Assembly (NCBI GenBank): GCA_964482395.1
Contig: CAYZXK010000203.1
Coordinates: 1 to 7,147 of the forward strand
Source of the DNA: CAYZXK01 sp964482395
Lineage (GTDB): Bacteria; Planctomycetota; Phycisphaerae; UBA1845; Fen-1342
DNA length: 7,147 nucleotides
Direction of reading: 5' to 3'
Positions 1 to 5,936 of this stretch are shown here, in pieces. Position 1 is the first letter of the stretch. Each line of letters begins with the position of its first letter. The position numbers and the translations under genes were made by a program. The notes below the pieces were generated by a model, which saw nothing but the letters and a program-made list of their open reading frames with translations, ran no database searches and had not been told where the DNA came from.

Positions 1-91
1 GCGGATCGTGTACGGTCTGGTGGCGTACTACAACGCCAAGTACGCCACGCGGGTCTGCAAAGAATTCCGGGAGGTCCGCGGTGTGGCCTGA
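1..91 (+). CDS. 3' end of an unidentified protein-coding gene (truncated by window edge)
   Basis: The frame beginning at base 2 is open from the window edge to a TGA at 89-91 and encodes 29 residues beginning RIVYGLVAYYNAKYATR. Codon choice is strongly G/C-ending (ATC, GTG, TAC, GCC, AAG), as in the clear genes downstream, so I take it as a real C-terminus rather than chance. The segment is basic and aromatic and could form an amphipathic final helix. The short IxxGLVxYY pattern is loosely like the closing helix of N-acetylmuramoyl-L-alanine amidases (Amidase_3), but this is far too little sequence for an assignment. No terminator hairpin follows the stop. Confidence 0.45.
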   Translation, partial: RIVYGLVAYYNAKYATRVCKEFREVRGVA

Positions 92-134
92 AATGCCCTT
101 CTTAACCCGCAACAATTACACACGGGAATTGACG

Positions 135-280
135 TTACCTCGTCCCCTTCAAGAGTGTGAGTGCGTCGGCGGCCGCCGCGGGTTCGGCGTCTTCCGGCGC
201 CAGACCCGCGTCGTATTCCATGATCGCGGCGCGCTGTTCGAACGCTTCCACCAGCCCGGGCGTCAGCGCGATAGCCGCAC
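135..280 (-). pseudogene. C-terminal remnant of a mobile-element-associated protein
   Basis: Read on the minus strand, the frame ending in TAA at 137-135 gives LTPGLVEAFEQRAAIMEYD followed by AGLAPEDAEPAAAADALTLLKGTR. A tail of the form 'FEERAAIMEYDGGL-(P/S)-x-x-EAE' is, to my knowledge, recurrent at the C-terminus of proteins carried by prophages and integrative elements (primase-like and integrase-like hypotheticals). That attribution is from memory. No start codon, RBS or upstream domain can be joined to it. The frame stays open upstream only as low-complexity Gly/Ala/Pro sequence that shadows the transposase remnant in another frame. I therefore read it as a gene fragment left after deletion or recombination. 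The 5' limit is approximate. Confidence 0.4.
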
Positions 281-484
281 GCCGCCGTGGCGTTGGAAGC
301 GCGCCCCGGCCAACGCCGTAACCTCCTGCTAAAGCAGCTCGCTCACCGCTTCCAGCCCCAGCGGGATCAGGGCCTGAATCAGTTCCAGGCTGCTGTCCAA
401 GGCCCGCAGCTCCGCTTCGGCCGCCGCTGGAGCGCTGCTCGGCCGTAAGGTGCGCGGCCGGTCGGGTTCGGGGCAGCTCATCAT
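263..484 (-). pseudogene. N-terminal remnant of a Mutator/IS256-like transposase, amber-interrupted
   Basis: On the minus strand, an ATG at 484-482 (with a second ATG immediately after) opens a 51-codon frame containing SSLELIQALIPLGLEAVSEL and ending at TAG (331-329). Beyond the stop the same frame continues QEVTALAGARFQRHGG, then hits TGA at 265-263. 'LIPLGLxAVxELLQQEVxxLAGxRYxRxGG' is the familiar N-terminal region of Mutator/IS256-type transposases, where the amber position would normally be Gln (CAG to TAG). In complete members this region is followed by a 'RWG...GSV' segment and the catalytic DDE domain. Neither is present here, so the element is dead. Family recognition is from pattern memory and moderately secure; the pseudogene status is clear. 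Confidence 0.55.
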
Positions 485-736
485 GGAGTTTATCGTCGCC
501 CGGCGTGCGAACCGGCGGCGGGACGCGGGTAACGGTCGACTTGGCTGCGGTCGCGAGAACCTTTGCTCAGAATGCCAAACGTTGGTCGCAAGCTTTCATG
601 ATGGGCCCAACCGGGTAGAATACGTGGTCACAGCGCCTGGGCGTCAACCGAGCGATGCCGGCTGGACTGCGCTGGGCCGTGCCGCCCGGGTGGATCCAAT
701 CGGGCCGCTCGAAGGTCCAGCGAAGGGACGGATAGG
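485..736. other. Intergenic leader upstream of the E2 gene, no gene seen
   Basis: There is no open frame with plausible codon use, no tRNA-like cloverleaf and no rho-independent terminator here. The stretch contains a candidate promoter (593-621) and would supply an untranslated leader of roughly 100 nt to the E2 gene. I see no recognisable riboswitch. Just before the E2 ATG, AAGGG at 723-727 forms a Shine-Dalgarno site 9 nt from the start codon. Confidence 0.5.
593..621 (+). promoter_or_regulatory. Candidate sigma-70-type promoter for the E2-E3 operon
   Basis: CTTTCA at 593-598 (3 of 6 matches to TTGACA) is separated by 17 bp from TAGAAT at 616-621 (5 of 6 matches to TATAAT). Transcription would begin near 628, about 110 nt upstream of the E2 start. 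The -10 element is good and stands out in GC-rich DNA; the -35 is weak. It is the best-spaced pair I found by eye between the transposase remnant and the E2 gene. Confidence 0.3.
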
Positions 737-2032
737 ATGTTCGAATTCAAGCTGCCGGACTTGGGTGAAGGAGTGCACGAGGGTCAGATTGTCAACGTCC
801 TTGTCAAGGAAGGCGATACGGTGGCTGAGTACCAGCCGATGTTGGAGGTGGAGACGGACAAGGCCGCGGTAGAAATCCCTGCGCCCAAGGCCGGTCGGGT
901 GGCCAAGATTCACGTCCAAACCGGGCAGGTCGTCAAGGTGGGGCAGGTGCTGGTCAGTATAGATGAGGCGGGAGCAGTGGCCGCGGCCGAGCAACCGGCC
1001 ACTGCGGCACCCGTGCCGCCTGCCGGGAAAGCGACCCTGGGAGTGGCGGTTGGTCCGCCAGCACCGACGGTTGTCGGCCCGAAGCCGACCAGCGTGGAAA
1101 CTGAACCGGCACAGCCGGTCGCCGCGGCACCTGCGGTCCGCAGGCTGGCCCGCGAGCTGAACGTGGACATCGCTCAGGTACCTGGGACGGGTCCTGGCGG
1201 CCGGGTGCTTCGCGAGGATGTAGAGCGGTTTGCCGCCGGACGGGCCGCACCCGCCGCGGCGGTGCCGGGCGCGGTCGGATTAGCCCACACGAGCGTGGCT
1301 GGAGCGGAGTTACCGGACTTCAGCCAGTACGGGCCGGTTCGGCGGGAAGTGGTGCCGCAGATTCGCAAGACCATTGCTCGGCAGATGACCCGGGCGTGGG
1401 TCAACGTCCCGCGGGTGACGCATTGCGACCAGGCTGACATAACCGAGCTGGAGCGCAATCGCACCCAGTACAACGAAGCTGTCGGCCCGGACGGAACGAA
1501 GTTGAGCCTGACGGCGATCGTGATCAAGGCGGTGGCCGCTGGTCTGCGGCGTTTCCCGATGCTGAACAGCAGCTACGACGCGGCGGCCGAGGAGATCATC
1601 TACAAGGACTACGTGCACATCGGCGTCGCGGTGGATACGCCGCGCGGTCTGGTCGTGCCGGTGTTGCGGGACGCCGACCGCAAGTCGTTGCCGCAGGTCG
1701 CGGCCGAGTTGGTTGATCTGAGTCAGCGGGCCCGGGCGGCCAAGTTTGAGATTGCCGATTTGCGCGGCGCGACCTTTACCATTACCAATGTTGGCGCCCT
1801 GGGGGGGACTTTCGTGACGCCGATGGTCAACTACCCAGAGGTCGGCATACTCGGTCTGGGTCGGGCCCGGATGGAAGCCGTGGTCCGAGATGGCCAAATC
1901 GTGCCGCGGCTGATGTTGCCGATCTCGCTGTCGTTCGATCACCGCGTGGTGGACGGGGCGGATGCGGCCCGTTTCGTGGCGGACCTGATCCGCTCACTGG
2001 AGAACCCGCTGCGGCTGATCAGTCTGATGTAA
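737..2032 (+). CDS. pdhC: Dihydrolipoyl acyltransferase, E2 of a 2-oxoacid (probably pyruvate) dehydrogenase complex
   Basis: This 431-residue cytoplasmic protein transfers acyl groups from E1-bound thiamine diphosphate to CoA through a lipoyl-lysine arm. A single lipoyl domain spans residues 2-76, with the lipoylated Lys42 in VETDKAAVEI. An Ala/Pro-rich linker (78-130) follows. A peripheral subunit (E1/E3)-binding domain lies at about 132-167 (VRRLAREL...GTGPGGRVLREDV). After a second flexible linker, the catalytic acyltransferase domain covers about 203-431, with SFDHRVVDG carrying catalytic His402 and Asp406. Length and order are normal for a one-lipoyl-domain E2. The ATG has AAGGG 9 nt upstream and begins exactly at the conserved lipoyl-domain N-terminus. 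The E3 gene follows after 27 bp. Substrate type (pyruvate versus branched-chain 2-oxoacid) cannot be fixed without E1; pyruvate is my preference. Confidence 0.93.
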   Translation: MFEFKLPDLGEGVHEGQIVNVLVKEGDTVAEYQPMLEVETDKAAVEIPAPKAGRVAKIHVQTGQVVKVGQVLVSIDEAGAVAAAEQPATAAPVPPAGKATLGVAVGPPAPTVVGPKPTSVETEPAQPVAAAPAVRRLARELNVDIAQVPGTGPGGRVLREDVERFAAGRAAPAAAVPGAVGLAHTSVAGAELPDFSQYGPVRREVVPQIRKTIARQMTRAWVNVPRVTHCDQADITELERNRTQYNEAVGPDGTKLSLTAIVIKAVAAGLRRFPMLNSSYDAAAEEIIYKDYVHIGVAVDTPRGLVVPVLRDADRKSLPQVAAELVDLSQRARAAKFEIADLRGATFTITNVGALGGTFVTPMVNYPEVGILGLGRARMEAVVRDGQIVPRLMLPISLSFDHRVVDGADAARFVADLIRSLENPLRLISLM

Positions 2033-2059
2033 TCCGGCCAGCCAACCTGGGAGTCTAAG

Positions 2060-3475
2060 ATGGTCGTCGGCGAATTGGCAGAGCAAACCGAAGTGGTGGT
2101 TATCGGCGGTGGACCGGGCGGCTACGTCGCCGCGTTCCGGGCCGCCGACCTGGGGCTACAAACGACCCTGGTTGACGTCGCCCCGGTTCTGGGGGGGGTC
2201 TGCCTGCGGGAAGGTTGCATTCCCTCCAAGGCCCTCCTGCACGTGGCTCACCTGATGGAAGACGCTCAGTTGGCCGGCGAGTTCGGCGTCACCTTCGGCC
2301 CGCCACGCGTCGAGCTGGACAAGTTGCGAGCCTGGAAACAGTCGGTCGTCGAACGGCTGTGCGGGGGCATCAACCTGCTGGCCAGCAAGCGCGGCGTGCG
2401 GGTGATCCGCGGCCGGGCGCGTTTCGAGGATTCCCGGACGGTGCGAGTCGACGGAGACGGGGTGACGATACTGCGGTTCAACCATGCGATCATCGCGACC
2501 GGCTCACGAGCCAAGCGGTTGCCGGAGAGCATCATACCGACCGACTGCTGCATGGATTCCACCGCGGCCCTGACGCTGGAGACGGTGCCCAAGACTTTGC
2601 TGGTGGTCGGCGGGGGCTATATCGGACTGGAGCTGGGCCAGGTCTACGCCGCCTTGGGCAGCCGCGTAACCATCATGGAAGTCCTGGACCGCATCCTGAC
2701 CGGTGCCGACCAGGACCTGCTGCGACCGCTGCTGGCCCGGCTCAAGAAGCAATTCGACGACGTCCTGACCGGCGTGACCTTGCAAGGGGCGCGAAAAGTC
2801 GGGCAGGAGATCGAAGTCACCTTTGTAAAAGACGGACAACCGCAGACCCGGATGTTCGAACGAGTCCTGGTCTGCGTGGGCCGCCAGCCCAACTCGGATG
2901 ACCTCGGCCTGGAGAAAACCAGGGTGGTCGTCAACCAGAACGGCTTTATCGAGGTGGACGAGGCCCGACGTACCGCCGACAAACGCATCTATGCCATTGG
3001 CGATGTGGCCGGCAACCCGATGTTGGCTCACAAAGCCAGCCACGAGGGCCTGGTGGCGGCGGAAGCCATCGCCGGCAAACCCAGCGTATTCGATGCCCGG
3101 GCGATTCCGGCCGTCGTCTACACCAGCCCCGAGATAGCCTGGTGCGGGCTGACGGAGGAAGAGGCACGGTCAAAGGGGCTGGAAATCCGGGTCGGCAAGT
3201 TCAACTGGGCCGCGTCCGGCCGGGCCGTCGCGATGGGTCGACCCGAGGGTCTGACCAAGGTCATCGCCGACGCCGGCACTGGCCGGGTCCTGGGAGTCGG
3301 CGTCGTCGGCCAGCGAGCCGACGATTTGATCGCCGAAGCCACCTTGGCCATCGAGATGGGGGCGCGAGCCGAAGACCTGGCAATGACCATCCATCCTCAC
3401 CCTTCCGCGTCCGAAACTCTGATGGAGGCGGCCGAGAGTGTCCTGGGCACCGCAATCCACATGCTCCGAAAGTGA
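2060..3475 (+). CDS. lpdA: Dihydrolipoyl dehydrogenase (E3)
   Basis: This 471-residue FAD flavoprotein reoxidises E2 dihydrolipoyl groups and passes electrons to NAD+. Seen in order: the FAD Rossmann motif VVIGGGPGGY (13-22); the redox-active disulfide Cys48/Cys53 in GGVCLREGCIPSK (the usual family form is GGTCLNxGCIPSK); ATGSR (146-150); the NAD-binding GGGYIGLELG (184-193); a second FAD contact, GDVAG (314-318); and the C-terminal dimerisation domain ending in HPHPSASE, with catalytic His447 paired to Glu452 at the expected spacing of five. All catalytic elements are intact and the length is typical. GGGAG at 2049-2053 lies 6 nt before the ATG. It is co-directional with and 27 bp from the E2 gene, so the two are almost certainly co-transcribed. 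An E3 can also serve other 2-oxoacid complexes and the glycine cleavage system. Confidence 0.95.
   Translation: MVVGELAEQTEVVVIGGGPGGYVAAFRAADLGLQTTLVDVAPVLGGVCLREGCIPSKALLHVAHLMEDAQLAGEFGVTFGPPRVELDKLRAWKQSVVERLCGGINLLASKRGVRVIRGRARFEDSRTVRVDGDGVTILRFNHAIIATGSRAKRLPESIIPTDCCMDSTAALTLETVPKTLLVVGGGYIGLELGQVYAALGSRVTIMEVLDRILTGADQDLLRPLLARLKKQFDDVLTGVTLQGARKVGQEIEVTFVKDGQPQTRMFERVLVCVGRQPNSDDLGLEKTRVVVNQNGFIEVDEARRTADKRIYAIGDVAGNPMLAHKASHEGLVAAEAIAGKPSVFDARAIPAVVYTSPEIAWCGLTEEEARSKGLEIRVGKFNWAASGRAVAMGRPEGLTKVIADAGTGRVLGVGVVGQRADDLIAEATLAIEMGARAEDLAMTIHPHPSASETLMEAAESVLGTAIHMLRK
3424..3440 (+). promoter_or_regulatory. RBS and GTG start inside the E3 gene, deciding the lipoprotein start
   Basis: GGAGG at 3424-3428 sits 9 nt before GTG 3438, inside the last codons of the E3 gene. 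The other genes here also have Shine-Dalgarno sites, so this supports the long start and translational coupling to E3. The purine-rich bases are also E3 codons, so chance cannot be excluded. Confidence 0.35.
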
Positions 3476-5378
3476 ACGCTGGGGGAAGTGCGCCGGGGCC
3501 CGCGACGGCCGATCGGCCGCCGTGGCTCCAACCTGCTTTCTTCTTCCGCAAGTCGGCAGGGCTGGCAAAGCGTGTTTCGGCCGCCGCATTTGCCTCTTGT
3601 GCATCCTGCTGGCCGCCGGTGCGATCGCGGCCTGCGATTCATTTCAGTCTCGGGTTGAAAAAACCGATGCCGGGCCGCACCTTCGACCCGTGCTTGCCCG
3701 CATGAAGGATGTGTATTCCGACTTGGCCTCCGGTCGTTTCATCAGCTTGGCGGACTTCGAAAGTCCGGGTCAAGAAACCCTGTTCCGTTGCATAGGACCT
3801 GACGGCTCGGAGGGCCAGCGACCACAGCCCACTCTTTCCATCCTGCGCAGCCGGAAAGAAACCGGGGCCGGCGGACTGAAGGTCCGATTGACCGCTCCGG
3901 ACGACGAGCTGGTCCTCGACGGCAAGCGCTCTAAACAATATGTGCTGGTCCGCGACTGGCGCGAATACTCACTGCTGCTGGTGAGTATCTATGGACCACC
4001 GACGGGACTCAAACTGGAAATGGCCATCACCAGTGGTCGGTCAGTTCCCCTGCGCTGGCATCGGACCATCCAGGTCCATCCCGGCTGGAACCTGTGCCGG
4101 TTCGACCTGGAGAGCGTGGGCGACTGGATCGACCTGTCCGATGTGCAGGCCCTTTCCTGGCGTGCCCCGGACCTGACCGGCCCGGTCGACCTGTATTTGG
4201 ACGATCTCATAATCGCGGACAACGCCCAGTACCAGCTCGGCCGGCAGGCCGGGCCTGGCGAACTCTACGTGCTGACCCGCGGCCGCCGGATCGTGGTCGG
4301 GGCTCGGCAGCGATTCGAGCTGGCCTTCGCCGACGGGCAAATAGTGAGCTGGCGAGGTGAGGGGGCTGAGAACCTGGCCGATATTAGCGGGCTCGGACCA
4401 TGGCCAGTTCCCCTGGCGGAAGACTGGGCTGACAGCCAAACCAGCCCGGTCGCCTACGATGATCCACAGTTATTTAGCGGTTGGGGCAACGCGGTAGCCA
4501 CCAGCCAGCGGGTCGTGGAGGCCACGCCGTTTCGCGTGGTTCTCATGGTGAATTGGAGGTTTGCCGACCCGCCGCAACCGCTCCCGGCGGAAGGTGACCT
4601 CGGGCCCGGCCCGGGGCATAGCTGGCAATATGTGATCTACCCCTGGGGCGCGGTGTACGTGAAAGTAAGCTCCCGGGCCCCGGGTTCCGGCTGGGCCCAC
4701 CCACGTCTCGGATATGCAATCGGGCTGGATGGCCGTCGGGACTTTCAGCATCCAGAGGGCACCGGCCGGGACGATTTTATTTTGATGGCCCGCCCCGGTG
4801 GGCAGCGGGCGGACTTGTTATGGACCTGGGCGAGCCCGACCCGGTTCAACCGGCAACGGGTCCTGACCAGCGCGGACCAGCGACGGCTGGCAGCTCTGGC
4901 CGGCGATCTGGAGGCTGCCCAGACCGTGGACCTGGCGCATCTGCTGCGCATCTGGCCTGCGGATATTGACAGCACCCTCGAGGCGGTCGCTTTGGCGGCC
5001 GACTACCGGAATCCGGCGAAGCTGAAGCTGACCGCCGGGCGTCTCATAATGGATGCTCGCGGCGATCTGGATCACGATGGGTACAACGAGTCGGAGGGTT
5101 GTTACGAACTGGCCTGCGAGGGTGGAGTGGTGCGCTTCGAGCTGGATCCCGGGCCGCATCTGCGCTTCGACCCGGTGTTCCGCGTTCAGGCGACCGCTGA
5201 CCGCCAATGCTGGGTGTACGCCCGCGGGCGGCTGCTGAAAGAGGTCGGACGGGACGCGGACGATAATCTGCTGTTCCACCTGGCGCGGCTGGCCGGGACG
5301 CCGGTTGCCGTCGAGGTTCACGTTTCCGGTGAGGGACCGACACCGGCAGCCGGTCGCCTGGCGGGCTCACTTGACTGA
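3438..5378 (+). CDS. Predicted lipoprotein of unknown function with a galactose-binding-like region
   Basis: I do not recognise this 646-residue protein as a named family. Residues 51-66 (ICLLCILLAAGAIAAC) form a hydrophobic core ending in a lipobox (IAAC), preceded by an Arg pair, so it is probably lipidated at Cys66 and exported. Residues about 105-261 look like an all-beta, galactose-binding or CBM-like fold, opening FESPGQETLF and closing VDLYLDDLIIAD. The rest is Trp/Gly/Pro/Asp-rich beta-type sequence. At 543-554, DLDHDGYNESEG resembles a calcium-binding DxDxDG loop. Start choice: GTG 3438 has GGAGG at 3424-3428, 9 nt upstream, but overlaps the E3 gene by 38 bp and makes a 65-residue pre-Cys leader. 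GTG 3522 gives a more usual 37-residue signal peptide but has no Shine-Dalgarno. A role in binding or processing cell-surface polysaccharide is a guess from the fold impression only. Confidence 0.75.
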   Translation: MSWAPQSTCSESERWGKCAGARDGRSAAVAPTCFLLPQVGRAGKACFGRRICLLCILLAAGAIAACDSFQSRVEKTDAGPHLRPVLARMKDVYSDLASGRFISLADFESPGQETLFRCIGPDGSEGQRPQPTLSILRSRKETGAGGLKVRLTAPDDELVLDGKRSKQYVLVRDWREYSLLLVSIYGPPTGLKLEMAITSGRSVPLRWHRTIQVHPGWNLCRFDLESVGDWIDLSDVQALSWRAPDLTGPVDLYLDDLIIADNAQYQLGRQAGPGELYVLTRGRRIVVGARQRFELAFADGQIVSWRGEGAENLADISGLGPWPVPLAEDWADSQTSPVAYDDPQLFSGWGNAVATSQRVVEATPFRVVLMVNWRFADPPQPLPAEGDLGPGPGHSWQYVIYPWGAVYVKVSSRAPGSGWAHPRLGYAIGLDGRRDFQHPEGTGRDDFILMARPGGQRADLLWTWASPTRFNRQRVLTSADQRRLAALAGDLEAAQTVDLAHLLRIWPADIDSTLEAVALAADYRNPAKLKLTAGRLIMDARGDLDHDGYNESEGCYELACEGGVVRFELDPGPHLRFDPVFRVQATADRQCWVYARGRLLKEVGRDADDNLLFHLARLAGTPVAVEVHVSGEGPTPAAGRLAGSLD

Positions 5379-5399
5379 TCCAGAGGGTAATTCTACCAT
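5371..5399 (+). promoter_or_regulatory. Candidate sigma-70-type promoter for mcsAB
   Basis: TTGACT at 5371-5376 (5 of 6 to consensus) and TACCAT at 5394-5399 (4 of 6) are separated by exactly 17 bp. They lie in the 57-bp gap after the lipoprotein gene and overlap its stop codon. The downstream bases are unusually A/T-rich for this window. Transcription would start near 5406, leaving a leader of about 30 nt before mcsA. I see no CtsR-type direct heptad repeat and no CIRCE inverted repeat around it. Confidence 0.45.
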
Positions 5400-5435
5400 C
5401 ATTTTTACGAGCGGATTAGTCAGTGGAGCCGGGTA

Positions 5436-5936
5436 ATGGGCCTGTGTGAGCGCTGCAAGAAAGCCAAGGCCACCTTTCACCTGACCAACATCGAGCGGTC
5501 GGGAGCCCGGGCCGAACGGCACCTGTGCGACAAGTGTGCCGCGGAGGAGGGCCTGCTTCAGACCGCCAAGGCCACGGTGGACCTGAACGAGTTGCTGGAG
5601 AGCTTCGTAGCCAGCAGTAAGGCGGGGGGAGCCGATTTGACCGGACTGGTTTGCGACCAGTGCGGGATCAGCTACGTGGAGTTCCGCAACCAGGGGCTGT
5701 TGGGCTGCGCCAATGATTACGAGGCTTTTAAAGAGCAGATCGCCCGGCTGCTGGAGCGCACCCACGATGGCGCCACCCACCACACCGGCAAGACGCCCAG
5801 ATCGCTCGGCACGGCCAATAAGCCCCAGCACGACATCCGACGACTCAAGCGACAACTGGACGAGGCCGTGGCGGCGGAGGATTACGAGCGGGCCGCCGAC
5901 CTGCGGGACCGGATTCGGGCCCTGGAGGGTGCATGA
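5436..5936 (+). CDS. mcsA: McsA, zinc-binding UVR-domain activator of the arginine kinase McsB
   Basis: This 166-residue cytoplasmic protein is expected to bind and stimulate McsB in the protein-arginine phosphorylation pathway that feeds the Clp protease. Residues C4xxC7 and C31xxC34 form a first zinc finger. C73xxC76 plus C91 form a second finger in which the usual fourth Cys is Asp94 (GCANDYEAF). A linker follows, then a C-terminal UVR domain (about 133-164: RRLKRQLDEAVAAEDYERAADLRDRI), the motif shared with UvrB/UvrC and ClpC-type proteins. The size matches the family. GGAG at 5425-5428 is 7 nt before the ATG, which immediately precedes the first CxxC. The gene overlaps mcsB by the ATGA arrangement, implying coupled translation and a 1:1 partnership. 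Confidence 0.9.
   Translation: MGLCERCKKAKATFHLTNIERSGARAERHLCDKCAAEEGLLQTAKATVDLNELLESFVASSKAGGADLTGLVCDQCGISYVEFRNQGLLGCANDYEAFKEQIARLLERTHDGATHHTGKTPRSLGTANKPQHDIRRLKRQLDEAVAAEDYERAADLRDRIRALEGA

Noticed and set aside
106..126. Possible hairpin between CCCG and CGGG after the first gene
   Set aside because: Only four base pairs can form around a 13-nt loop and no T-run follows, so it is not a credible terminator.
81..332. Plus-strand 83-codon open frame overlapping the end of the first gene
   Set aside because: Its translation is rich in Arg/Pro/Gly with no family resemblance, and it lies opposite the two minus-strand mobile-element fragments, which do have recognisable sequence.
450..872. 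Plus-strand 140-codon open frame reaching into the E2 gene
   Set aside because: It runs through the leader and overlaps the well-supported lipoyl domain of E2 in another frame; its composition is typical of a GC-rich shadow frame.
1310..1942. Minus-strand 210-codon open frame opposite the E2 catalytic domain
   Set aside because: His/Gln/Arg-rich antisense translation of a conserved catalytic domain; no RBS and no recognisable motif.
3506..3519. Perfect 14-bp palindrome CGGCCGATCGGCCG
   Set aside because: It could be an operator or short hairpin, but it has no loop or T-tract for a terminator and lies inside the longer lipoprotein reading frame. Such GC palindromes are expected in DNA of this composition.
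4818..5321. Minus-strand 167-codon open frame opposite the lipoprotein gene
   Set aside because: The forward frame has a signal peptide, lipobox and coherent beta-type sequence; the reverse frame has only biased Arg/Gln/Pro composition.
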